Shown piece by piece: positions 25,308 through 33,971 of a stretch of 64,000 bases of DNA. Numbering within the stretch: the stretch's first letter is position 1; each line of letters starts with the position of its first letter. This DNA is from Desulfosarcina widdelii (GTDB lineage: Bacteria; Desulfobacterota; Desulfobacteria; Desulfobacterales; Desulfosarcinaceae). The stretch lies in contig NZ_AP021875.1 in NCBI RefSeq assembly GCF_009688965.1, positions 2,480,001 to 2,544,000 of the forward strand, given 5' to 3'. The notes under the pieces were generated by a model. The model saw nothing but the letters and a program-made list of their open reading frames with translations. It was not told the DNA's origin and did not search any database. Made by a program: the position numbers and the translations under genes.

Positions 25308-26084
25308 ATGATGATCGACCCCAACATGCTTTCCGACCCCATCGAGCGCGCAGCCGATATCCTCTCCCAGGCCAAATCCGTGGTCGCCCTGACCGGCGCC
25401 GGCATTTCCGTTGAAAGCGGCATCCCGCCCTTTCGTGGCAAAGGCGGCCTGTGGGAAAAGATGGACCCCATGGAAGTCGCCCACATCGACGCCTTCATAG
25501 AGAACCCCGAGCGTGTCTGGAACCTGCTCATCAAGGAGATGAAAACGGTCCTGGACAGGGCCCGGCCTAATCCCGCCCACACCGGCCTGGTGGATCTGGA
25601 ACGCCTGGGAAAGCTGGCAACAGTAATCACCCAGAATGTGGACGGCCTGCATCAAGCGGCGGGCAGCAGTGATGTCATCGAGTTCCATGGAAATTTCGCC
25701 TGGCAGCGCTGCACGGAATGCGGGCAGCTTCACCCGACCGCCGAGGTCGATATCGCCCGGATCCCACCCCAATGCGACTGCGGCGGAATACTGCGGCCGG
25801 ACTGCGTATTTTTCGGTGAGATGATCCCCACCGAAGCCATGGTCCGATCCCAGCAAATTTCCTCGGGCTGTGACGTGATGCTGGTCATCGGCACCTCGGC
25901 CATGGTCCAGCCGGCGGCCAGCATGCCTTTCATCGCCCGGGAAAACGGCGCCCGAATCATTGAAATCAACCCCGAGCCGACGCCACTGACCGGCCGCATC
26001 AGCAACCTGCCCCTCATGGGCGACGCAGGCCGCATCATGCCCCAATTGGTCGAGGCGGTTAAAGAGCGGCTGGATTCCCCTTAA
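25308..26084 (+). CDS. Sir2-family NAD-dependent protein deacylase
   Basis: 258 residues with complete sirtuin chemistry: GAGIS at 30-34, the P-F-R-G loop at 41-44, TQNVDGLHQAAG at 109-119, catalytic His127 in EFHGNF, and zinc cysteines 135, 138, 156 and 158. The presence of PFRG and absence of a Tyr/Arg Sir5 pocket suggest deacetylase activity. The longer frame begins inside the MBL gene; ATG 25308 (or 25311) avoids overlap. Together with the AcuC-like protein it makes two independent lysine-deacylase types within 4.3 kb, suggesting reversible acylation of acetyl-CoA enzymes (inference). Confidence 0.9.
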   Translation: MMIDPNMLSDPIERAADILSQAKSVVALTGAGISVESGIPPFRGKGGLWEKMDPMEVAHIDAFIENPERVWNLLIKEMKTVLDRARPNPAHTGLVDLERLGKLATVITQNVDGLHQAAGSSDVIEFHGNFAWQRCTECGQLHPTAEVDIARIPPQCDCGGILRPDCVFFGEMIPTEAMVRSQQISSGCDVMLVIGTSAMVQPAASMPFIARENGARIIEINPEPTPLTGRISNLPLMGDAGRIMPQLVEAVKERLDSP

Positions 26085-26141
26085 GAACGCTTGCCCACCA
26101 CACCCGATGATGACTGTTCAACCGCTTCGCAGGATCGACTC

Positions 26142-27692
26142 ATGACACCAACAGACAGCGACCGCTGGGTGAAAACCGTCACCCTGCCCCCCCCTTCACT
26201 GGAAGACAACACCGCCGACGCCGATCGCCTGGAAGCGGCCTTGAAAAAGGCCCTGAAAACGCCGACCGTCAATATTTCTCCGGACCTGTTGAAAACGATC
26301 CCCGACCGGATGCGAGCATGGAATTTTCGTGCGAAGGCAGTGGTGTTCAAAGATGTTTCGGGGAGGGGGATGCTGGTCCACCTGGCGCCGCCCGACGCGG
26401 CCGAGGCCCTTTGCGGTCTGGCCATCGATCTGGGCACCACCCGGGTGGTGCTGCGGATCGTCGATCTTTCAACCGGCGGGCACCTTGGCGAAACGGTGTT
26501 CGACAACCCCCAGATTGCGGTGGGGCCCGACGTGCTGGCCCGCATCCATCATGTGGAAACCCCCGAAGGACTGGAACGGCTCAACCGCCTCATCGTCGAA
26601 GGCATCAATGCGGAAACCGAACGCCTTTGCGAGCGTTGCGCCATCGGCAGGGAGAGCATCCACCTGGCATCCGTGGCCGGCAACACGGCCATGACCCATC
26701 TGCTGCTGGGATTGAATCCGCGCTGGATGATCCGGGAGCCGTACATCCCCGTGGTGAACCGTCCCGACGTGGTCCGGGCGGCCGAACTGGGCCTTGATCT
26801 TCATCCCCAGGCCCGGGTGCTGGTGTTCCCCAACGTGGGCAGCTACTTCGGCGGCGACCTGATCGCGGGGATTTTGCACTGCGACATGGATCAAAGGGAA
26901 GAGACGGCCATTCTGGTGGATGTGGGCACCAATGCCGAGGTGGTGCTGGGCAACCGCCACTGGATGATGGCCTGCGCCGGTGCGGCCGGACCAGCGCTGG
27001 AAGGCGGCGTCACCCGCATGGGAACCACCGCCGGGCCGGGCGTCATCGACCGCATCGCCATCGATCCGGAGACGCTGGAATTTCAGATTCACACCATCGA
27101 AGATCAACCGCCCCGCGGCATCTGCGGGTCCGGCGTCATCGATCTGGCCGCGGCCCTGTTTCGCTCGGCCGTGGTGGACATTCGCGGCAAGCTGGTTCCC
27201 GAACGGTGCGGGGATCGCTTTTCCATGCGTGACGAGCTGGGCCATCTGACCCTCGTCCCCGCCAACCGGTCGGGCACCGGCGAAGATCTTTGCATCTCCC
27301 AGGCCGATCTGGACAGTTTGATCCGCTCCAAGGCCGCCATGTACACCATTCTGGAAACGATAACCGACAGTGTCGGCATGCAGCAAAACGACCTGGATAC
27401 CTTTTTCGTCGCCGGCACCTTCGGCGCCTATATCGACCCCGTATCGGCCATTACCATCGGCATGATCCCCGACCTGCCCCTCGAACGATATCAAAGCATC
27501 GGCAACAGCTCCCTGGGCGGCGCTTCCCGGGTGCTGGCAGAGCCGGACTGCTTCGACCGCATCCATTCGATCCGCGACAGCATCACCTACATGGAGCTGA
27601 ACGTAAACCAGGATTTCATGAACCGGTTTTCCGCGGCCAAATTTCTGCCCCACACCGACACCGCGCGGTTCCCGTCGGTCACCGTTCCCTGA
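26142..27692 (+). CDS. ASKHA-domain corrinoid activation protein (DUF4445), lacking ferredoxin domain
   Basis: 516 residues. The ATPase-like ASKHA region begins AIDLGTTRVVLRI (about residue 94), with later IALVDVGTNAEV-like phosphate loop (ILVDVGTNAEVVLG), and a GGVTRMGTTAGPGVI loop. Homologues are RACE proteins, which reductively reactivate Co(II) corrinoid proteins, for example in the Wood-Ljungdahl CFeSP or methyltransferases. Typical RACE proteins of about 620-650 residues begin with a [2Fe-2S] ferredoxin; here the N-terminus starts in the linker region and no ferredoxin cysteine cluster is seen. The start ATG at 26142 has CAGGA upstream; extension to 26091 adds no cysteines of the correct pattern. 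Confidence 0.8.
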   Translation: MTPTDSDRWVKTVTLPPPSLEDNTADADRLEAALKKALKTPTVNISPDLLKTIPDRMRAWNFRAKAVVFKDVSGRGMLVHLAPPDAAEALCGLAIDLGTTRVVLRIVDLSTGGHLGETVFDNPQIAVGPDVLARIHHVETPEGLERLNRLIVEGINAETERLCERCAIGRESIHLASVAGNTAMTHLLLGLNPRWMIREPYIPVVNRPDVVRAAELGLDLHPQARVLVFPNVGSYFGGDLIAGILHCDMDQREETAILVDVGTNAEVVLGNRHWMMACAGAAGPALEGGVTRMGTTAGPGVIDRIAIDPETLEFQIHTIEDQPPRGICGSGVIDLAAALFRSAVVDIRGKLVPERCGDRFSMRDELGHLTLVPANRSGTGEDLCISQADLDSLIRSKAAMYTILETITDSVGMQQNDLDTFFVAGTFGAYIDPVSAITIGMIPDLPLERYQSIGNSSLGGASRVLAEPDCFDRIHSIRDSITYMELNVNQDFMNRFSAAKFLPHTDTARFPSVTVP

Positions 27693-27698
27693 ATCTCG

Positions 27699-29933
27699 TC
27701 AATGCTGGTTCTGGACGGCCTCCATGGCATCGAGACGGCATCCGCATCCGGCCTTGGGCGCATTTTCCACGTTCGCCTCCAGGGCGTAGCTGACCGCCGC
27801 CTGCATGATCCGCTCTTTGATCCCCGAAGGCTCCGTCAGCCCCATGCGCGCCAGATAGGGCCACAGCGCCTCATCCGGTTTTTTGAGCAACTGCCGCAAA
27901 ACGGCCGGCGCCAGCCGAAGCTTGCCCGAGGCCGCCTTGCGCTGGAGGTCTTTCAGGGCTTTTCCGATGACAATCTCCTCCTCGGTGAAATCCGAACCAA
28001 AGGGAAACGCGCGGAAAAACCGCTGACGCCGATAGGGTACCAGCAGCTTTTCCAGCCGCGCGGGGGTGTTGTGACGAAATGCCTCAGGAATTCGGTAGTC
28101 GCGGGAGATTTTACCGGTTTGTTTGGCCTGGGCCAAAAGACCTTCCTGAAACCGGGAATCGGCGATGTTGAGCATGGCCTTAATGACCTCTTCATCGCTT
28201 TTGCCCCGCAGATCGGCGATGCCGTATTCGGTCACCACGATATCCCGCAAGTGGCGGGGGATGGTGACGTGGCCGTAGTTGAAAACAATATTTGAAAGCA
28301 CCTTGCTACCCTTGCAGCGGGTGCTGCGAATCATCATGATCAGCCGCCCGTCGTCCAAGGCATGGGCCATGGAGACGAAATTATACTGGCCGCCCACACC
28401 GGAAATGACATTGCCGCACTCCAGGCAGTCCGAGGTCACGGCGCCCAGCAGGGTCACCATCATGCCGGCGTTGACGAATCGTCCATCCTTACGCTGCAGG
28501 CGCCGAAGCCGTTCGTCGCCATAGAGCTGGTTGACCTTGTTGACGCCGGTCATGCAGAACAGCTTGCGTTCGCGCTCGCTCATGGCATTGAGGCTGTCGT
28601 AGAACTGCCGCGGGCCGATGAAAAAAGCGGCCTGGCAAACGGTGCCGTTTTCCAGCCGGGTTCCCAGGCAATCCCGGGCCACCCGCTCCCGGTTCTCGGC
28701 TCTGGAAAGATCAGCCGGCCAGGAGCGTGTGTGGTTCCGGATGGTATCGCCGGCAAGGGACAGGTCACTTCGGAAAATGCCGAACCGCTGAAGCCAGTCG
28801 AAATCCGCCTGGCCGAGTTGCGGCGAAATCGCCCCTTTTTCGATAAGCCTGTCCAAAACGCCGGGATCGATGGTTTCTTGGAGCGTGCCGTCGTTGACCA
28901 GGCCCTGGATAGTTTCGTCTTCGTACACTTTGCGTTTGACGATGCCGCTGCGATACAACTGCATGAAGACGTCCACAAACATTTCCGTGGCACCGTAAAG
29001 CCCCTGTTCGAACATCCCCCGGCCGCCGATGCGATCCACCAGATCGCCGTTGCGATCCTCGATGCCCGCATCCGCCAATAGTTCCCGATAGGTTGCGTTG
29101 TGCCGGTGGCGCATGATCAGGCTTTCGGCAATGCCGTCGCCCAGGGACCCGATGCCGATCTGCAGGGTTCCGCCGTCTTTGACCAGGGAACTGACATGAG
29201 CGCCAATCATGTGATCGGCGGTGGCCACCGCCTGTTTCGGGACGCTGAACAGCGGAAAATCGTACTGCGGGCTGTCGATGACCAGGTCGTAGACGTCCGG
29301 GGTGACTTCGGCATCGCCGTACATGAAAGGCAGATTGGTGTTCACCTGCCCGACGGTGACGATCTTTCTACCGGATCGGCGCACGTTATCCAGATGGTCC
29401 AACAGTTCCAGAGGCAGATCCGCATTGCAACTCATGGAATAGCGCGTTTCGCTGCCCATCCGGCGCTTGGCGATCAAATTGCCCATGACGTTGAGCCCGC
29501 GGTCCAGAATATCGCGGATCACATGGGTGTAGTTGGAGGAGATATAGTTTCGCTGGGCCGCTTCATTTCCCAGGTAGCCGCCGGCCTTGACGAAAAATTC
29601 GGAAACCGTCACGTTGGACGGCAGGTTATTGCTGCGCAGATCCGCCACATAGTCGAATTCCACGAAACCATCCCAGAGTCGTTTCGCAATGGGGGCCATG
29701 AATCGCTGTTCCAGTTCTCCCGAGCATCGCGGGCGTTCCAGGGAAAGGGCCGTCAAAATCGTCAGTCGGATTTCAGGATCGGATTTGGCGCGACGGTAAA
29801 GAGCGTTGACCAGATGGTTGGGCTTGCCCAGTGCCAGCGGCATGCCGAATACGATGGTTTTTCCGACGGTTTCGACGATCCGATCGACACACTGCGAAAC
29901 CTCGCTGAAATAAATCGGCTTTTCTTTGATCAT
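27699..29933 (-). CDS. Acetyl-CoA hydrolase/CoA-transferase family protein, long form
   Basis: 744 residues, longer than the usual 430-500 of Cat1/Ach1 enzymes but matching a longer proteobacterial subgroup. The N-terminal half has CoA-transferase folds (GMPLALGKPNHLVNALY; GGTLQIGIGSLGDGIAESL). The C-terminal half has SGVGGQYNFV and VTEYGIADLRGKSDEEV, diagnostic for the acetyl-CoA hydrolase/transferase family. Possible reactions are acetyl-CoA hydrolysis or CoA transfer between acetate and another acid. Convergent with the corrinoid activator, their stops are only 6 bp apart, so no room for a terminator exists. It begins the leftward direction of this acetyl-CoA-centred block. Confidence 0.85.
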   Translation of the reverse strand: MIKEKPIYFSEVSQCVDRIVETVGKTIVFGMPLALGKPNHLVNALYRRAKSDPEIRLTILTALSLERPRCSGELEQRFMAPIAKRLWDGFVEFDYVADLRSNNLPSNVTVSEFFVKAGGYLGNEAAQRNYISSNYTHVIRDILDRGLNVMGNLIAKRRMGSETRYSMSCNADLPLELLDHLDNVRRSGRKIVTVGQVNTNLPFMYGDAEVTPDVYDLVIDSPQYDFPLFSVPKQAVATADHMIGAHVSSLVKDGGTLQIGIGSLGDGIAESLIMRHRHNATYRELLADAGIEDRNGDLVDRIGGRGMFEQGLYGATEMFVDVFMQLYRSGIVKRKVYEDETIQGLVNDGTLQETIDPGVLDRLIEKGAISPQLGQADFDWLQRFGIFRSDLSLAGDTIRNHTRSWPADLSRAENRERVARDCLGTRLENGTVCQAAFFIGPRQFYDSLNAMSERERKLFCMTGVNKVNQLYGDERLRRLQRKDGRFVNAGMMVTLLGAVTSDCLECGNVISGVGGQYNFVSMAHALDDGRLIMMIRSTRCKGSKVLSNIVFNYGHVTIPRHLRDIVVTEYGIADLRGKSDEEVIKAMLNIADSRFQEGLLAQAKQTGKISRDYRIPEAFRHNTPARLEKLLVPYRRQRFFRAFPFGSDFTEEEIVIGKALKDLQRKAASGKLRLAPAVLRQLLKKPDEALWPYLARMGLTEPSGIKERIMQAAVSYALEANVENAPKAGCGCRLDAMEAVQNQH

Positions 29934-30107
29934 GGCGGCATCCTCTCCCGGAAAGTGTGAACATCGACAACCCTGTGGCTGCCCGAAGCGACTTTTGCGT
30001 GCATCTCTTTTTAGAGGATAAGGTCCTAAAAAAATATCGGCAGGGCGCTCATTTTGTGTCTGGGTGGAAAACGGGAATAGGATTAGGTCGAACGCCTAGA
30101 GAAGAAT

Positions 30108-30767
30108 TCATTCGATTTTCTGGCGCTGATCCCAGTCGATGGCGCAGCGCATCAATTCGGCGGAATTCTTGAGTTGCAGTTTTTTCTTGATGTTCTCCCG
30201 ATGGGTACCGACGGTTTTCACGCTAACATGCAGCATCTCGGCAATTTCCTTGCGTCCGAAGCCCTTGCCGACGAGCTGAAAAATTTCCATCTCCCTGTCG
30301 GACAGACACTCCAGGGGATTTTCCGAGGCGTTGGCGGGCTTGAAAATAATCTTGCCCAGCAGGGTTTCCACCATGGCTTCGCTGGCGTAAATCCGCCCTT
30401 CCAGGACCTGGTGAACGGCCCGGACCACCCTGCCGGTGACCTCCTGCTTGTTGATGTAGCCCAGTGCGCCGGCACGCAGCACCCGTTCGGCAAAAATCGA
30501 TTCGTCGTGCATGGAAACCACCAGGATGGGCATGAACGCAAACTGCGCGTTGAGCATGTGAATCAGCTCCAGTCCGGAAGTATCCTTCAAGGTGATGTCC
30601 AGGATGACGACATCGGGTTTGGTTCGCTTGATCTCCCGGACCGCATCGCCGACGCTCTCGGCCTCTCCGCAGACCGTCAGGTCTGGCTCCTCGTTAATCA
30701 GGTGCGAGAGCCCTTTTCGAAAAATCGGGTGATCGTCTACGATAAAAACTCTGGATTGATGGTGCAT
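30108..30767 (-). CDS. NarL/FixJ-family response regulator
   Basis: 219 residues: receiver domain (about 5-122) with the acidic pair DD at 11-12, phospho-acceptor Asp57 in VILDITL, and the conserved Lys near 107; then a LuxR-type helix-turn-helix (about 150-215) with LSDREMEIFQLVGKGFGRKEIAEML. The start overlaps the end of the sensor kinase gene by 31 bp, implying translational coupling. Targets are unknown; the nearest divergent operon is the cytochrome-rnf operon, which is an attractive candidate. Confidence 0.93.
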   Translation of the reverse strand: MHHQSRVFIVDDHPIFRKGLSHLINEEPDLTVCGEAESVGDAVREIKRTKPDVVILDITLKDTSGLELIHMLNAQFAFMPILVVSMHDESIFAERVLRAGALGYINKQEVTGRVVRAVHQVLEGRIYASEAMVETLLGKIIFKPANASENPLECLSDREMEIFQLVGKGFGRKEIAEMLHVSVKTVGTHRENIKKKLQLKNSAELMRCAIDWDQRQKIE

Positions 30768-31879
30768 CGCACTATGGTTCCCTTGGGTTCCCGCCGGGTG
30801 ACGGTCATTTCGGCTCCGATTCGGTTGGCACGGTGTCGCATGGTCCGCAGTCCCAGACCGTCACCCTGCTCCGCGTCCTCGGCAATCCCGATGCCGTCGT
30901 CGGCGATCGTCAGGGTCAGCACCCCGCTTTCTGTGGACATGCCGATGGCGATCGCTTTCGCCTTGCCGTGAACCAGGGCATTGTTCACCGCCTCCTGGAC
31001 AATGCGGTACAATTGCGTGGCAACGGCGTGTTTGCGGATACCGATTTCACCAGACAGATCGAGCGTAAAGACAACGCCAAACGCCCGTTCGGTATTCTTC
31101 TTTAAATTCTCCAATGCATTCGACAGGCCCAAGTCGTCAAGGTCGACGGGGCACAGCCCCCTGCCCAGCGCACGGGTTTTGGCCGTGGCCTGGTTGACGA
31201 GGGCGGAAATTTCGGCGGAAAACTTTGCCTGGGGGTGGCCTTCTTTTGAAAGCCGCCGCTGCAGCAGTTCAGCCATGGCCTCCACCCCCACCAGATGGGC
31301 GCCCAGATCGTCGTGCAGGTCCTGGCCGATACGCCGGCGCTCGTTTTCACGGATGGAGCGGATACGCTGCTCCAGTTCGCGGTGCTCGGTCACGTCGGTG
31401 ATGGAGGCAATGCTTTTGTCGCTGCCCGGGATCATGGCCACGGTAAAAAAACAGGTTCGCAGGCGACCGTCTTTGATGCGCACCCGACATTCGTAATTGC
31501 GCGGCGCAAGATGGGGAAACTCGCGCCTTAAATAATGATAGCGGAGCATGCGTTCCACATCCACTTCGGCAATCAGCCGGGTCCAGGACATCCGCCCCTC
31601 TACCTGGCTGCGGCGGTATCCGGACAGTTTCTCGAACTCTTCGTTGGCCATGGCGATGGTGGTATCCTGCTCCATCAGCAAAAAGGCCGTGCCGGTGTTT
31701 TCGACAATGGTCCGATATATGCGGTCGCTGCCGTGGCCAAGGCGGCCGGTGCCGCGCCGCCTGGCGCGATAGCCGTAACCGAATCGTCTTTTGAACTTCG
31801 GCAATCCAATGGGCAGCCCGCAGGATGGGTTATCAGTGGCGTTTTTTCTCATTGTTTCCATTTGGCCGAATCGGTTCAT
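30737..31879 (-). CDS. PAS-domain sensor histidine kinase (HisKA_3/NarX type)
   Basis: 380 residues without a TM segment, so cytosolic. A PAS domain (about 52-165, IYRTIVENTGTAFLLMEQD) precedes a HisKA_3 helix with the phospho-acceptor His189 in IGQDLHDDLGAHLVG, and a HATPase_c domain (about 280-375, EAVNNALVHGKA and IADDGIGI). The basic, Arg-rich segment at 28-46 is unusual. It is the cognate kinase of the overlapping NarL-type regulator. The PAS signal may be redox or a small ligand; nothing in the sequence identifies it. Confidence 0.92.
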   Translation of the reverse strand: MNRFGQMETMRKNATDNPSCGLPIGLPKFKRRFGYGYRARRRGTGRLGHGSDRIYRTIVENTGTAFLLMEQDTTIAMANEEFEKLSGYRRSQVEGRMSWTRLIAEVDVERMLRYHYLRREFPHLAPRNYECRVRIKDGRLRTCFFTVAMIPGSDKSIASITDVTEHRELEQRIRSIRENERRRIGQDLHDDLGAHLVGVEAMAELLQRRLSKEGHPQAKFSAEISALVNQATAKTRALGRGLCPVDLDDLGLSNALENLKKNTERAFGVVFTLDLSGEIGIRKHAVATQLYRIVQEAVNNALVHGKAKAIAIGMSTESGVLTLTIADDGIGIAEDAEQGDGLGLRTMRHRANRIGAEMTVTRREPKGTIVRCTINPEFLS

Positions 31880-31983
31880 TGAAAGTATTCTTACCGAATC
31901 ATCGGCCCGTTTTCGGCAACGCCTCCGCTTTTAGTCGATTTCTTATTATTTCTCAAGCGTTAAGCCTTGAATAATCCGGACGC

Positions 31984-32010
31984 CCGAACCCCACTTATGG
32001 GGCGTTTCGG
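31984..32010. promoter_or_regulatory. Hairpin in the kinase-cytochrome divergent region
   Basis: CCGAACCCCA and TGGGG...TTCGG form a stem of two 5-bp blocks with a CTTA loop. It lies between the divergently transcribed sensor kinase and the cytochrome gene. Without a U-run it is more likely a regulatory or RNA leader structure than a terminator. Confidence 0.3.
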
Positions 32011-32077
32011 CCGCCTTTTCATACCGGTGGATTTTTTGTTTACCTATTGGTTTCAGAGCGTTGCCCTCTGACCAAAT

Positions 32078-32095
32078 AAAACCTTGAAAGGTTTT
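32078..32095. promoter_or_regulatory. Perfect 18-bp palindrome upstream of the rnf operon
   Basis: AAAACCTTGAAAGGTTTT has two 8-bp arms around a GA centre, 78 bp before the cytochrome start codon. A TATGAT hexamer (32102-32107) just beyond it could be the -10 box, which would place the palindrome over the -35 region, as expected of a repressor or activator operator. The cognate regulator is not identified; the NarL-type regulator next door is possible, although the site does not resemble NarL heptamers. Confidence 0.4.
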
Positions 32096-32172
32096 GTGCA
32101 TTATGATAGTCGATTGTCTTATTTTCTACCCCCGTTTTACTCAAAACCAATTCCAAAAAGGATCGATACCAC

Positions 32173-32619
32173 ATGACGTCTAAGAAACAGCGGTTGTTTG
32201 CTTACGGTCTGGCAATCCACCTGTTGCTGGTCGGCATTATCTGTTATGCCGCTTTCCCTACCCAGACGCCCGATGAGCCCATCCGGATCATGTATCAGAC
32301 CAATGCCGGGAAAGTCCTTTTTGAACACCACACCCACACCGATGCATTCGGCTACGGGGCCGCGTGCTTCGACTGCCACCACCATCCCAGCGATGACGAG
32401 GCCGCCTTGATCGCCTGCGGTCAATGCCACCAGGGACCCGCCGAAGACGGCGGGCAGCCGGAAGTCTGCCTGGATTGCCACGACGAAAGCGATATCGAGG
32501 ATACGGAGATGAGTTCGCGTGCGGATGCGTTTCACACGCAGTGCACCGAATGTCATGAGCAGTTCGGAAAGGGCCCGCCGTCCGGCTCCGAGAACTGCTC
32601 CGCATGTCACGTCCTGTAA
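32173..32619 (+). CDS. Membrane-anchored pentaheme c-type cytochrome of the rnf operon
   Basis: 148 residues. A hydrophobic N-terminal segment (about 8-27) acts as export signal and anchor, followed by five C-x-x-C-H motifs: CFDCH, CGQCH, CLDCH, CTECH and CSACH, with several spare His residues as sixth ligands. This is one more than the four of cytochrome c3. Multiheme cytochromes encoded at the head of rnf operons are known in Desulfovibrio and in Methanosarcina, where they connect periplasmic electron carriers to Rnf. It starts the operon, 71 bp before rnfC. Confidence 0.88.
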   Translation: MTSKKQRLFAYGLAIHLLLVGIICYAAFPTQTPDEPIRIMYQTNAGKVLFEHHTHTDAFGYGAACFDCHHHPSDDEAALIACGQCHQGPAEDGGQPEVCLDCHDESDIEDTEMSSRADAFHTQCTECHEQFGKGPPSGSENCSACHVL

Positions 32620-32690
32620 TTGAAGCCGGCAGTACCGATGGATCGGCTGCGACGATTCATTTCCCTGCGGCCCTAAAAAAAGGTTGAGCT

Positions 32691-33971
32691 ATGCGTAAAC
32701 GATCATTTTTCGGTCTTTCCAAACCCTCTTTCCACTACGAACTGGCAACCGATAGCTTTGCCGATCCGGTGACCATCCCGACACCGGACACCCTGACGAT
32801 TTACATCAAACAGGAGCTGAAGCGGACGGGCGACCTGAAGGTGGGAACCGCTGTAAAAACAGGGCAGCGGTTGACGTTGGCCGCAGGCGAGGGTGCCAGC
32901 GCCATTGCCCCGGCATGCGGTACCATTTGTGCGGTCGAACCCTTTCTGGCCGATTACGGCAGGACCTGGACCGCGGTGACCATTAAAACCGATGGCGGCA
33001 ACGATCTGGATGCCGAATTCTCGGAAGCCAGCCAGACGCCTTCTTTGGAAACCCTTGCACGCTACCTGACCGCCTGTCCGGGAGAACCGGACATCGCTCC
33101 GTTGATGGACGAACGCAACCCCGTAAAGACCATCGTCATCTACGCCGGGAATGCAGACCTGCTCATCGATACCGGCCTGTACGTTTTCAAGAAGAAAACC
33201 GCGGCTGTAAATGAGGGCATCGAGATTCTGAGAAAAGCCACCGGCATCGAAGACATCGTCATCGTGGTGCCGGAAGAGAGCGTTCAGAACTACTCGGGGC
33301 ACCTGGATGCACGGATCCATCCGCTTCCGTCACTCTACCCTTATGCCCAGCCCCTGATGGTCCTTTACCATCTTACCGGCCGACTGCCGGATGAAAGCGG
33401 CATGGCGTCCATGGGCGTCCATTTCATGCGGGCGGAAGCCGTAGCGGCCATCGGCCAGGCATTTACCGAGGGCCGACTGCCCGTCGAAAAAACCGTCGCC
33501 GTCATCGACAAAAGCGGCAAAAAACATCTGGCCCGGGCACGGATCGGCACGCCGGTCGGTGTCTTGTTGAAGCGGTTCGGCGTGGAGGTCAACGCTCACG
33601 ACAAAATCGTCTTCGGCGGTCCCATGACCGGAAACGCCATCTACAGCGAGAACCAGCCCATCGGCCCGGATACCGACGCCGTCATGGTTCAAGATAAAAG
33701 CGTCATCCCCTTTTACAGCGACTATCCCTGTATCAACTGCGGTGATTGTATAAGCATCTGCCCGGCCAATGTGCCGGTGAACCTGCTGGTCCGTTTTCTG
33801 GAAGTCGGGCAGTACACCGAAGGCGCCGACCTTTACGACCTCTACTCGTGCATCGAATGCGGCCTTTGCAGTTATGTCTGCCCCTCCCGCATTCCGATTT
33901 ATCAGTACATCAAACTTGCAAAATACGAATTAGGCCGGATCACATCTGCGGAGGAAATTGATGAACAGTAA
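32691..33971 (+). CDS. rnfC: Rnf complex subunit C, with degenerate NADH/FMN region
   Basis: 426 residues. The N-terminal barrel-sandwich (about 30-85, ending AIAPACGTICAVEPF) and the C-terminal double [4Fe-4S] region (CINCGDCISICP and CIECGLCSYVCP, about 347-400) are clearly RnfC. In the middle, where NADH-linked RnfC proteins have an N-A-A-E-C-E-P type motif and the Y-P-x-G-G-E-K signature, this protein reads IYAGNADLLIDTG and LYPYAQPLMVLYHL. The glycine-rich and acidic residues are therefore missing, suggesting it no longer binds NADH or FMN. The stop overlaps the rnfD start. Confidence 0.85.
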   Translation: MRKRSFFGLSKPSFHYELATDSFADPVTIPTPDTLTIYIKQELKRTGDLKVGTAVKTGQRLTLAAGEGASAIAPACGTICAVEPFLADYGRTWTAVTIKTDGGNDLDAEFSEASQTPSLETLARYLTACPGEPDIAPLMDERNPVKTIVIYAGNADLLIDTGLYVFKKKTAAVNEGIEILRKATGIEDIVIVVPEESVQNYSGHLDARIHPLPSLYPYAQPLMVLYHLTGRLPDESGMASMGVHFMRAEAVAAIGQAFTEGRLPVEKTVAVIDKSGKKHLARARIGTPVGVLLKRFGVEVNAHDKIVFGGPMTGNAIYSENQPIGPDTDAVMVQDKSVIPFYSDYPCINCGDCISICPANVPVNLLVRFLEVGQYTEGADLYDLYSCIECGLCSYVCPSRIPIYQYIKLAKYELGRITSAEEIDEQ

